NCBI RefSeq assembly: GCF_023159225.1
Contig: NC_063168.1
Span: 65,017,398-65,081,397, forward strand
Reading direction: 5' to 3'
DNA length: 64,000 nt
From: Perognathus longimembris pacificus
Taxonomy: Eukaryota > Chordata > Mammalia > Rodentia > Heteromyidae
The stretch's first letter is position 1. The number at the start of each line of letters is the position of its first letter. The translations under genes were made by a program, and so were the position numbers. The notes below the pieces were generated by a model. The model ran no database searches. It saw nothing but the letters and a program-made list of their open reading frames with translations, and was not told the origin of the DNA. Shown in pieces: positions 1 to 10,340 of this stretch.

Positions 1-284
1 CTCTTTGACATTTATAACCACTCAGAAGCAAATTTCTTCCAGTATATATGTGTGGCCCATCTTCTCTTATTGCATTCTGGAAACATAGAAACTGGTGCAT
101 TTGCTTGAACTATCAGTGTGGTTTCAACATTCTGGCTCTGTTTAGAGATTTTCTCTTAGAAGTAAGCTCATTTAAAACTAATCAAGTGTTATTCTTCCTT
201 CAAGACATTGCTTTAGCTTTACTTCCTCTAAAAAGCTTTCCTGGAACTCTTCAAGCTGAGTAGAAATTTTCCCCATGTTTATCA

Positions 285-285
<1 letters not shown>
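1..285. other. No recognised feature
   Basis: AT-rich sequence with no repeat or coding signal I can support. A 71-codon open frame beginning at 48 has ordinary composition and no recognisable domain, and is treated as chance. Confidence 0.5.

Positions 286-320
<35 letters not shown>
286..320. repeat. (CA)n microsatellite
   Basis: Uninterrupted CA dinucleotide run of about 17 units, seen directly. It is expected to be length-polymorphic. Confidence 0.97.
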
Positions 321-322
<2 letters not shown>

Positions 323-734
323 CTCCCACCAGCATACTTACAAGTGTTTGTCACCAGGCCTTCTAACCCATTCAGAAAAAAGAAGTTGGCATCTTATTGT
401 AAATGATATTCGAATCTGATCCTGTTTTACTTTTGTTTTATTTTAAGCACTTATTAAACATTGTGGTCTGTGAACAGAGGAGCTACCTGTAAGGAGAAAG
501 TTATGAAGCTTGTTTATAAGCAGTCTTTGAGTTTAGGCTTGTTTGTACATTGCCTTGCTATAAACAATAATTGTTTTTAGAATCTCCATGATTCCTGTAA
601 GTAGACTATAATAGATGAAATGACCTTCTAATACAGAGAAAATACTGAGAACAGGATATGAAGGGTTCTCAAAGTGACATTCCCATTCATATGGATGTAC
701 TAGGGTGTGCTACCTCCATCTTTGTTTTTCACTT
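321..734. other. No recognised feature
   Basis: AT-rich sequence between a microsatellite and a pyrimidine tract. I see no gene, SINE or LINE in it. Confidence 0.5.
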
Positions 735-935
735 ATTCCTGTTTTTTTAAAAAATATATTTCCTGTTTCTCCTTCATTCCTCTTCCTTTCTTTCTATTTC
801 TATTGATCTCTCTTTGGTTCTCTCTATTTACTCATTTCTTTATATTTCTCCTTTCTGTTCTCTTTTGCTCTCCTTCCTCTTTTTTTCTTTTTTCCTTTCT
901 CTTTTCCCCCCTTGCGCTCTCCCCTCCTCTTGTCC
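735..935. repeat. Polypyrimidine (T/C-rich) tract
   Basis: About 200 bases made almost entirely of T and C on the + strand, built from irregular TTCC, TTTC and CTCT units. A 77-codon open frame across it is rich in Ser, Phe and Leu simply because of this composition. It directly abuts the tail side of the SINE that follows. Confidence 0.85.
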
Positions 936-1180
936 TGTGACTTGAACCCAGGGCCTATTCGCTCTCGCTAAGGGTGTTGTTGTTGTTGTTGTGTGTGTGT
1001 TTCTCAAGGATGGCACTCTACCATTTGAGGCACAGACAGCTCCACTTCCAGGCTTTTCAGGGGTTTATTGGAGATAAGAGTCCCACAGACTTTCTTACCC
1101 AGGATGGCTTCCAGCTGCCATCCTCAGATTCCAGCCTACTGAGTAGCTAGGATTACCACATGAGCCACTAGAGCCCAGGT
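935..1180 (-). mobile_element. B1 plus tRNA-type chimeric SINE, minus strand, interrupted by a microsatellite
   Basis: Read on the minus strand, the 5' half (about 1030-1180) is 7SL/B1-like, with the 'cctactgagtagctaggatta' type core visible on the + strand near 1135-1155. The 3' half (about 935-1030) is the same tRNA-type unit that forms the right monomer of IDL-Geo, with gcactctaccatttgag near 1014. A TTG/TG run at 973-1001 splits the right half. The copy is diverged, so it is old. The same chimera recurs at 35.5, 47.1 and 54.9 kb. Confidence 0.75.
973..1001. repeat. (TTG)n/(TG)n microsatellite inside a SINE
   Basis: TTG repeats followed by TG repeats. They lie inside the tRNA-type half of the SINE at 935-1180, so the run probably expanded after insertion. 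Confidence 0.85.
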
Positions 1181-1639
1181 TATCACTTTATTCATCCTTT
1201 TTGGTATCAGTTGTCTTTCCTCCTTAGTAACTATGGAGGAACTCAAAATTAACACATAAAATTTGCATGCCTATTTTGTCAGCTAATGAGAGAACACAGT
1301 TTCTTTTAAAGTTGGTCCCACAACTCTGAAAAATCTTTAGAATATTACTAAATCAAGTATCTCTATTGGACAAAAGGAAAAACAATTGTTCAGGAGGCAC
1401 AGGTTAGTTATATTGTCATGGCATGACAGAGGCAATTCTGGGCATTGAATGGATATGTTTATTTACAGGGTTAAAGAAGAAGAAAATTGTGCTAGGAAAA
1501 ATGATAGTTGTCCACCATAACTATAATATTTTACATATGGACAGAATACCGCTTAATTTTTTTTATTTGTTTGTTTGAGGGTGGTCAAATTTATGGCTTT
1601 CAAGACACTAAACAAGTATACTCTATTACTTTATTCATA
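1181..1639. other. No recognised feature
   Basis: AT-rich stretch between two minus-strand SINEs. No coding signal or repeat family recognised. Confidence 0.45.
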
Positions 1640-1775
1640 CCCCCAACCCTTTTGTGTTTTGTTCTTGGGATAGTGTCTTGTTGACTGAACCCTGTCTATT
1701 TTTGAGCTTGAAATCTTGCTGTTTCAGTCTTCTGAGTAGCTGGGATTACAGGCATGTATCATTATGTCTAGCTAC
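1640..1775 (-). mobile_element. B1-type (7SL-derived) SINE monomer, minus strand
   Basis: The + strand shows the complement of the 7SL Alu-domain core: tctgagtagctgggattac near 1730-1750 followed by aggcatgtat. The element ends near 1775. The 62-codon open frame starting at 1654 is an antisense reading of this SINE and not a gene. Confidence 0.8.
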
Positions 1776-2823
1776 AATTTATTTTGATACAGGATATTCA
1801 CGGCTCTTTACTTCTGTATCTCATGCGTTTTCCTGTGATTGAATAGATAGCACCCTCATTTGAGAGACGAGAGAAGACAAGATAAGTGAATATGAAATCT
1901 AATCTGAATAGAAGTAAGAAATTTAATCTATAATAATAATAATCGAAAATAGCTCATGAGACTAGAATTAAGGAATGAAGCCTTGCCGACAAGTGCCTTG
2001 AAATATTGATTATCTTGCTGTAGCTACCTCAGGAGCTCTGAGATTTGGTGGTGCTCAGGATCAAAGCTGAGCATTTTGCTAGATATGTCCCATCTTTGCA
2101 AATGGATTTCCACTTCTTGTGCCTTGAAAAATAAAATCTGGAATTTAAAGGGGAGATATTGATGAGATCTTTGCCATGATGCATCTGATTTGTTTGTTGT
2201 GAAGAGATAGGCACTCTCTGCTTTCAAATTGAGAAACGCTGTTCCTTGGGAAACACTCATCTATGTGGAAAGTGATTTTTGAATCCTTGCAATGAAAAGG
2301 GACCATGATCCTAGGACAAAATGGGGAACATAATATGCTTCTATGCCATCAAATAAATCAGGGATAATTGAGTCAGGGATTGAAATGTGTGACTATAAAA
2401 ATATTTGCTGGTGATAGAAGCCATAAAATAGTTGCAAACAAAATCCTTTAAGATCTCTGAGGGAGAAAATTCACTGCACAACGGGATCATACAAACCATC
2501 CCTATGAAAGTGTCCCTGGAATTGGGACTCTTAGGATGGAATTGAATCACATGGCTCAGTGGGAAACTATGTGTCCTTGTACTGCGTGGGCTTCCCACAC
2601 GAGGCTTTGCTCCTGCCAAAATCTGTCAGCTCATAACCTTATAGTCTATACCTTCCAAAATGGTTCTTCATAAACATTTAAGAAGAAAAAGGCAAATATC
2701 TACAAAATTTCCTGACTCTCCACGCTGTTTCTCACTGTCATCTAGGGGTAGAGATGTGAATCCGACTCAGACCAGCTTGGAGTCAAGGTGAAACACTACA
2801 GCTGGAGAAGAGTCCTGTGAATG

Positions 2824-2825
<2 letters not shown>
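1776..2825. other. No recognised feature
   Basis: Unique-looking DNA. Open frames of 60-100 codons on the minus strand (2024-2260, 2341-2619) show no domain, no splice-flanked structure and no conservation I can judge from the sequence alone. Confidence 0.4.

Positions 2826-2865
<40 letters not shown>
2826..2865. repeat. (CA)n microsatellite
   Basis: Uninterrupted CA run of about 20 units, immediately upstream of a B1-type SINE. Confidence 0.97.
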
Positions 2866-2866
<1 letters not shown>

Positions 2867-2887
2867 TTAAAAGTATGAAACTAATTT

Positions 2888-3000
2888 CATTTCAAGGCAT
2901 CATGATGCATACCTGTAATTTCAGGACTCAGGAGTCAGAGTTGCAGAAGGATTGTGAGTTTGAGGCCAGCCTGAGATGCACAGTGACACATTGTCTTAAA
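2888..3000 (+). mobile_element. Diverged B1-type SINE, plus strand
   Basis: The order of blocks matches a 7SL-derived monomer. The first is atgcatacctgtaatttcag at 2904-2923, then gactcaggagtcagag, then tttgaggccagcctgag at 2959-2975, and last a degraded tgtctta end. It is degenerate, hence old. Confidence 0.75.
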
Positions 3001-3459
3001 AATTTTATTTTATTCAGAGACACCCCCCCCATATATTTAGAGCAAACACTTTGGACAAATTCATGTGGATCTGTAGAAATCAAGTTCTTGGATGACAATA
3101 TATTACAGAGGGAGATGAGGACTAAATAAATAACTCATAATAATATAGAATGATAATGCAGGCTTTCTAAAACATAATGTAAGGAGAGGACATAGGAGGT
3201 TAGAATGGGCCCGTTGGGGGTATGGACATAGGAAAGGATATGCATGAATTAGAGGTAAGTAATTGGATCTTTTTGCAAGAAGCACAACAAGCAGAAGAAA
3301 GAACTGAGAATGAAGTAGCACTACAATTACTCTGTTCTTTCTAGAAATAACAAAAAGGGTATTTAGTTTAGAGCAAAGTGAGTAGAGAAGATGTTGAAAT
3401 GACACCTTCTAGGAAAGAGAACACAGCCAGATTAGTCTTGCAAGCTCAGAATCAGGAAT
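3001..3459. other. No recognised feature
   Basis: Contains a C8 run near 3025. A 100-codon minus-strand frame (3103-3405) has no recognisable domain. No repeat family assigned. Confidence 0.4.
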
Positions 3460-3860
3460 TTCTGATGTATTCTGAAAGTAATAGGAAGCCATGGAGTGTT
3501 TTGATAGATAAAAATAGCTATTGCCATGGGAAGCAATAACTTTTCTAAAGGGTGGAGCAAGAGTGGAACAGAAAAAAAGTCTTGTGGCACTTGTCAGGAT
3601 CTAGGGTTGGGCTGAGGTAATACTTGTCCCAAAGGGAAGAAATAACCTTACTTTGTTATTTGAGTGGAAGCCAGAAAATTACTGGGAAATTGGGAGTGAC
3701 ACCAATAAAGACTTCAACAACTGGCATGATGATATTATTGCTTACTGATGTGGAAACATGGAAGAGGGGACTTGCTGTTGATGGCTACACTAGGATCTCA
3801 GTGGAGAGTAGCTGGCATAGGAGCCATCTTCATGGAGATGTACTGTTCACTGCTGTTGCT
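3460..3860 (+). repeat. Ancient mammal-wide LINE-like repeat (L2-type suspected)
   Basis: Segments such as ataggaagccatggagtg near 3480, the ggtggagcaagagtgga block near 3550 and a segment around 3715-3780 follow, in order, the consensus of an old mammal-wide dispersed repeat that I know from many mammalian genomes. I cannot fix the family name from memory and suspect an L2/CR1-type LINE. Related segments appear near 16,975, 36,830 and 37,900. It is highly diverged and non-coding. Confidence 0.45.
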
Positions 3861-6800
3861 TAGAGAGAGGATATGCAAACTGAGGAGTGTTCAGAATATA
3901 GACAGCCTTTTATTCCATGGGTTGAATGAATCATCCAGTGAAGGAACTAAGGAAAGGTTGCTATTCAAAGGCAGAGGTTTGAGGCACTCTGCCATAGAAT
4001 ATATAATATAACTTCTGAAGTCACCCTAATTTGAACAAGACTTTCAAACACCTGTGGGGGGGGGATGTACACTGTATAGTGTCAGTTTTCTTGTCATCTC
4101 TTTGGTCTATGCTCATCTGAACCCCAGAAGGCTAATGGTTAGGAAATACTTTGACCAGATCAGGCTACCCGGCTATCTTCTTGTGTTCTAGTGTAAACAT
4201 TAGGAGGGATTCCACCAGAGATAGGAAAGGGAGAGAAAAAAGAAGTTGTGATACTTATTTCCAAGGAACAATTGTTCCTCAAGGACAGTTGTCCCCCACC
4301 ATTCAGTCCCCCACACTACCCAAATCCACAGTTGCTCAAGGCTCTTGTGCAACACTTGCATTTAACCTACATGCATCCTCTCCTACACTTCAAGTCCTCT
4401 CAACATTACTTAGAATAGCTACTGCAATGCAATGCTTTGTAACTCGTACTTATAATATACTTTTAAGGAATAATGGCAAAGCATAAAAGGGCTGCACACT
4501 TTTAGTAGAGGGAAAAGCCTTTTCTGAGAATATTTATCCAATGTTAGTTGAAAAGGTGCACGCGAACCCATGGATAATGAAGGCCAATTATACAGGCACG
4601 TACATATTAGACAGGGCTGAGCTAAATGCCCACTTGAAGTTAAGAGTCGCTTTGTCATCCCATATGTTTCCTATGACAGGAATACCGACTTGATCCATGT
4701 ACACTGTCTATATACATGCACTGAAATTTCATACTGCACCGTGTAAATATATTCGCTTATCGCATGTTAAATAAAGTAAGTGTTGGCTGCACTGCCAAAT
4801 CCAGTTAAAAGAAGGAAACCTCTGAAGTGAAAGGATAGACAGTCTCCTGTATGTTTATCCTCACACACGGTCTTCATGACAAGCTGATACAAATAGGAGC
4901 AGTGGAAATCGTGGTAGACATTTACATGTGCATTTTACACTGTCCTAATTCTGAAATAGCCTAACACCTGCTGATATTCAGCAATAGTGCTTAATGTCTT
5001 CCCCTGGAATACTGGAGTGTCTCAGGATCTGAGCATTTGGGCATGTGTTCACCAGAACACGTTCCTTCTTCTGGGCCTGACCTCCAGGATAGAAACTCCC
5101 CAAAGCAGCATTGACTTCATCCCATTTCCTGTACTCCAAGAAGTTCCAACTGTGTCCACTGCTGATTTCCCATTATACCACCTTCCTACTGTATTCATTC
5201 TCAGTCAGAAGCCAGTGTTCTCATTCACCATGGCTCATGCTAAATCCTCCACCCCATAAAAGATGCTCTGTGTCTTTCAGTTAAAATCACTTGGAAAAAT
5301 GAACACCTGACACGGCCATGAATCTAGATCTATTGACACCCCTGAGTTTGCCCCTGGGCCTTTTTCTGAGACTTTAGATCACGTGGATCATTTTTACAGG
5401 AGATAGGGCAGAGACAGAAACTGAACTCAATGGCAGGACTGTGTTTTGAGAATAAAATAAATCTATGCTAAACAGTCCAGTTTTGCTGGATTGTGATGGA
5501 TGCTTATCTCTAGCATAAATTTCTATATGATTACATGAAGAACTCAGCTGAAAAACCTACTTGACCATTACAGAAATCGTGGAACATCAAAAGTTTGAAC
5601 CTGACTGACTCCTGCCCCTTCCGTTTTAAAACTCAAAAGGATTCAATTCTTTGTGGGTCAACAGGATCAAAATCAGAGGTGACCCTTACAAAGCCCATGA
5701 TTTGTAAGCACTAAATAAAGTATCAGATGGAAAGCACTTTTAAATATTTTTTGCAAACGTTAGACACTTACTTATATTTTACAAAATGTATTATTACAGT
5801 ATTTTAGGTAAAAGTTAAGGTTACAAAATTCCAGAGGACCTGTAGCTCAATGTCCCTAACAAGGTCATAGACTAGGAAAAGAATCATTTATGTCCGATTC
5901 ATTTAGGTAGTGATTGTATGTAGTGATTGTATAGAAGAATTTAAGTTTGTCTCTAAGACTAATTAGGAGTATTAAGGAGACTAGGAAAGTGGGGTCATCT
6001 CCCAGCCTCAAATTTGGATGATAAGAAAAAAAATAATTCAGTTTGTTTTTACACATTACCTTTAATCTGAGGGAAGTATGACAACATCTTTGACCTTCCC
6101 ATTGCCTTTGTTTCCCAACTGGGTCATGGTGGTCTTGTACTCAGGGGAATTTTGTATCTCTTGAGATGGAGTGTTCTGAGGCGTACACAGAGGAACAGAC
6201 TGTGGATTCAACTAGCTTCCTGCATTTCAATCCCATGTTTAAATGGAAAGCAAAATGTCATTTTATGCCTGAAACAAAGCAAGACTAAATGTTTATCATG
6301 GGTTCAATGAAGTGAGGGGCAAGCAGATTGCTCTGAAGGCAGCCACAGCCTGACAGTGGTTCGGTCCTGCCCTGTGCACGCAGCCCACAGCCTCATCCAC
6401 CCTATTCTCAACACCTATGGTTATTAATGATGGATGAAATAACTCTTAATGCTTCCGCAGGAACCCAGAATTTCAACGGCTATACACAATAACTGTCTAC
6501 TGTTTCTCATTCCTCTTCTTCTATTAATAATACATTAAACCTCAGTTATAAAAAATATGCTCACAGAAAAGAGGGAAAAAAAGATGATAATGATTTCTTG
6601 GCAGATCTTGAATGAAAGGCTTTAACGGGCTTTAACTAAGCTTGACACGCCATTTTTTTAAATGTGTAAGTCCCCACTATTCTCAATTTCTTTATACTTA
6701 ATTGAGAAGTCCCACTTATGGCAGAAGCAAAGAATTTAATGAACCTCTTCCCCCACATCTCTAATTCAAAATATCTGATGTTGATTATGTGTTTTTTAGT

Positions 6801-8398
6801 GATAAGTACTCTTCCTGTTGATGTCGGCATAGAAAAAGACCGAATAACTGTGTTTTGTGAATAGAACCCACACTGTTCAAATTGGAATGTTTTATTAATC
6901 ACAGTTCTTAAAAGATATTGAACATTGGAGGGGGTAGATCAAGAAATAAATAATACATACTCTTGAAATGGCCCTGAGATGAGTAGATGTTCTCGTTATA
7001 AATATTAAAAACCTCACATAGTCCCTTAGGTAAAGACACAGCATTCAACACACATAATGATGAACAACAAAACACCATTTTAATTTGAGCCAGAGTATCT
7101 TTAGCTGTGATTTGCTCATCTGGTTAAGTGCATTGCCCCTTGGGTCTTGTGAACTAGGCGATTAGTAGCCCCAAGTAATAGAGGTTTATCCTGAGATTCA
7201 ACAAGGGCCTCACATTTGTTCACTCTCAGTGATTAAATGATACTAACTATAAGGAACAATCACTATGGAAAGGGTTTGGATATCATCTCAATATCACTTC
7301 TGGTACTTGCTGCATGCATAACCTACATACAAACTTGCTTTAGAAACACATGTTATTTATAGTTTTGTAGTTGTTAAACTAAATGTTGGGTGTTTCCAGT
7401 ATTTGGAAGATATTTTTGGTTGCATTTATTCTTTAATGGGAATTCTCATGTTAAACATTAATGCCCTAAAATTAATTGTTGTTATTGCTAAATATTATCA
7501 GTATTAAACTAACAAATATTATTTTATTTCCTGTGGCTACCATTTTTAAAAAACTGATTCAATGAAGAGGAAAAATTAAAAGAATTTTCCAAAGAGCTAT
7601 GTCTATAGTCAACAGGTCATTGTGGCCAAAATTGCCACTGTTCCATTACGATTGTGTCTTAGATCTGGTTATTGATATCAGGAATAGTATTATGGTATCT
7701 CTTATCCCTGGAATTTCCTTTGCTCTAATGTCACTAAATGCTATTTCCACATTACTTATCTTTTATTTTTATAGCTAACTATGTGTGCTATCTTTTAAAT
7801 TCACCTCTCAGATGGAATGAGGCTGAGAAGTTTCTTATTTTGCTTAATATGACCAATAACTGAGTGTGAAATAGCAATATCATACAATAATTTTTATATA
7901 CTGGTAGATTCACAAAAAAGTCAACTTGATTTATTGGTGATTGAATTAATTAAAGAACAACCAGGATATTTTGAAACTTATTTTCTATGAAGTTAAAACA
8001 GAGCACATCAGCTTGGACTATGTTTAATAGAAATGACATATCTTATTTCTAACTGTTGACCCTGTTCAGATTTCAGTAAAGGCAAATAGCCTTGTAAATG
8101 TCTCTTACAAAAAATTATACAGAAAGGAAGAAAGTTTTGCAATGATGAAGATACAAAAAATTATACAAGAAGGCATTGGTCTCAAGGTATATGTTTGAAG
8201 AAAAGAGGGGTATAATTGTATAGGAAACAGATATAAGATGAAAGAAATTTTAAAGAAGTATAATAGATTTCTTGTCACCTGACATTTAGTGTTCTATACC
8301 TTACTGAATCACAAAATCCCTTTAATATAAGCCCTATATTTTTATTTCCTGTTTCATTCCAGTTGTTAAATTTATCCAAAAGATATACTATTATTATG

Positions 8399-8400
<2 letters not shown>
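3861..8400. other. Long stretch with no recognised gene or young repeat
   Basis: About 4.5 kb of AT-rich, unique-looking DNA with a G9 run near 4056. Frames of 111 codons (4151-4486, +) and 90 codons (4987-5259, +) are the longest. Neither shows a domain, signal peptide or exon-like structure. It may hold highly diverged repeats that I cannot recognise by eye. Confidence 0.45.

Positions 8401-8440
<40 letters not shown>
8401..8440. repeat. (AT)n microsatellite
   Basis: Perfect AT dinucleotide run of 20 units, self-complementary and able to form a cruciform. The poly-Tyr/Ile stretch in an overlapping minus frame is only this repeat translated. Confidence 0.97.
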
Positions 8441-8444
<4 letters not shown>

Positions 8445-9002
8445 GATTTCTAGAGTTCTTTGTTGTGATTCTGTTAGCCAGTAACTGGCTCATATAGTAA
8501 ACCTATATGATACAATGTTACCAGATCTACATATGTATTTTTCTCCTCTTTGTGACATTGGTAAAGGAGGAGCAATCATACATGGAGATGAGGAGACAAT
8601 TGTTCTCTCAGTATTTGTTCAGCCTCTTCAAAATGAACAAAGTGTTTAGCAAGGTAAAATGTTGATTTGGCAGTGTAGTTAATACTCTGAATATGTTATG
8701 GCTCTAAACAGACACAAGAGTTGTACAAAATAAAATTATAATGATTGTTTAAATGCATAAATATTGTGTTTTGTTTATTAGATCAGCAACTATAGACTTG
8801 AAATGATTGTAAACTTCTAATGGATTGAACTTAATGTACTGCTATTGTTTCCCTCTTTTTTGCTATTTTGGGGCAAGTGGCCTGTATGGCTTTGTGTAGC
8901 CACTTATGTTGCTGTGTTTTGTGAGCCTGTTCCTTCACATTTCTATCCAAGCATTCCATGTTGAGTACTGAGTGTGATTTGATAGAAATGGATTTCCTAA
9001 TG
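8441..9002. other. No recognised feature
   Basis: AT-rich DNA between two microsatellites. No coding or repeat signal supported. Confidence 0.45.
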
Positions 9003-9033
9003 TATGTGTATGTGTGCGTGTGTGTGTGTGTGT
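9003..9033. repeat. (TG)n microsatellite, imperfect
   Basis: TG/TA/CG-interrupted dinucleotide run. Confidence 0.9.
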
Positions 9034-9419
9034 TCTTTAGGATCAACAAGTACTTCCAGCAGCTGGGCTGGAAGAACAACCAAGAGGTGTAGTTACCTTT
9101 GGAAATTTCTCTGCATCACAGTAGAACTGTATAGACATAACTCTAAGTGATGGAAATCCCCAAATGATTTGCTCTGGAATAATGTGAGTACTTTCTAGAG
9201 ATCATAAAAGAAACATAGTGCCACATCCCTTATTAACCTCTTCTGAAACTGGATTTAAGGAGCTTAGAGAGCATGATGAGCATTTTCCAGCTTTCTTGGT
9301 ATGTCGGGTCCATACAGGTTAGTTAGGGCTGCCATTCTCTTTGTTGCCTGACGATACACTACTTTCTGCAACCTCAGGCAACATAGGAGCCTTCTCCCAC
9401 CTTAAAATGTTCTTTTGCA

Positions 9420-9595
9420 GGCTGGGAATGTGGCTTAGTGGTAGAGGGCCTGCCTAGCATGCATGAAGCTCTGAGTTTGATTCCTCAGAACCACATAAAC
9501 AGAAAAAGCTGGAAGTGATGCTGAGTGCTAGCCTTGAACAAAAGAAGCTCAGAGACAGTGCCCAGGCCCTGAGTTCAAGCCCCAGGACTGGCAAA
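9420..9595 (+). mobile_element. IDL-Geo SINE, older subfamily, plus strand
   Basis: The left monomer has an ID-like A box (tggcttagtggtagag) and a B box (gagtttgattcc). The right monomer has tgctagccttgaac, then ccctgagttcaagcccc and a short A tail. A perfect 16-bp target-site duplication, aaaatgttcttttgca, lies at 9404-9419 and 9596-9611. The left half keeps the ancestral atgcatgaagc segment, unlike the young copies at 30.5, 41.6 and 58.7 kb. Confidence 0.92.
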
Positions 9596-9611
9596 AAAAT
9601 GTTCTTTTGCA

Positions 9612-9991
9612 TCTACTGAACACTTTTTGAGTGGCCCTGCCTGAATCAAAGAAGATCAAAGGGCTGTTCTGTCATCTACAGAATTCTGGCATTCTCAAAT
9701 AAATACAAATATTTTCAGACTGGACATTTGATTGTGTGGGTCTTAGGTAAATTATGAAAAATACTTGCTCCTCAGATTTTTTTAAGATTTAAAATGATTC
9801 AATTGGATGGCTCTCCTTTAAGCACTGCTTCAAATATTAGACTGAACCAAGTAGAATTGCCTAAAATGCTCCCTGCCCAATGGGAATATTTCATATATCG
9901 AATATGATCTACAACACAGGCAATTTCTCAGTTTTCTATGTCTTTTCCTGCTATATCACCTAAGTTATGAGATTTCACTTGTCCTTGTCAT

Positions 9992-9993
<2 letters not shown>
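9612..9993. other. No recognised feature
   Basis: AT-rich sequence between a SINE and a TG microsatellite. Confidence 0.45.
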
Positions 9994-10025
<32 letters not shown>

Positions 10026-10037
10026 ATATGTGTGTAT
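9994..10037. repeat. (GT)n microsatellite
   Basis: GT run of about 15 units followed by an interrupted TG/CATATG extension. Confidence 0.93.
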
Positions 10038-10199
10038 AGACTTGTCTTTAAACTATAGACCTTGCATTTTTTAGGAAGGTGATCCTTTACTTGATCCACT
10101 CTGCTAGTTATTTTTACATTTTATATTTTTTCAACAGTGCTTTGTTTTATGCCTGGTTGGATTGCAACACAATTCTCCTTTCTATGTATCACTTCATTG

Positions 10200-10340
10200 T
10201 TGAGATAATGGAATTGTACCACTGTACTCAGCCATAGCTTGAAATAGCATCTCTTTTTGCCTGGGCTGGCCTTGAACTGAAATCCTTTGATTTGTATCTT
10301 TCAAGATACTAGGATTATAAACTTGCAACTTATCATGCTG
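10200..10340 (-). mobile_element. Degenerate B1-type SINE, minus strand
   Basis: The + strand carries the complement of the 7SL core: gcctgggctggccttgaact near 10258-10277, then a degraded actaggattataaac near 10308-10322. Old copy. Confidence 0.65.

Noticed and set aside
4151..4486. 111-codon plus frame
   Set aside because: No family signal, and no splice or promoter context that I can support.
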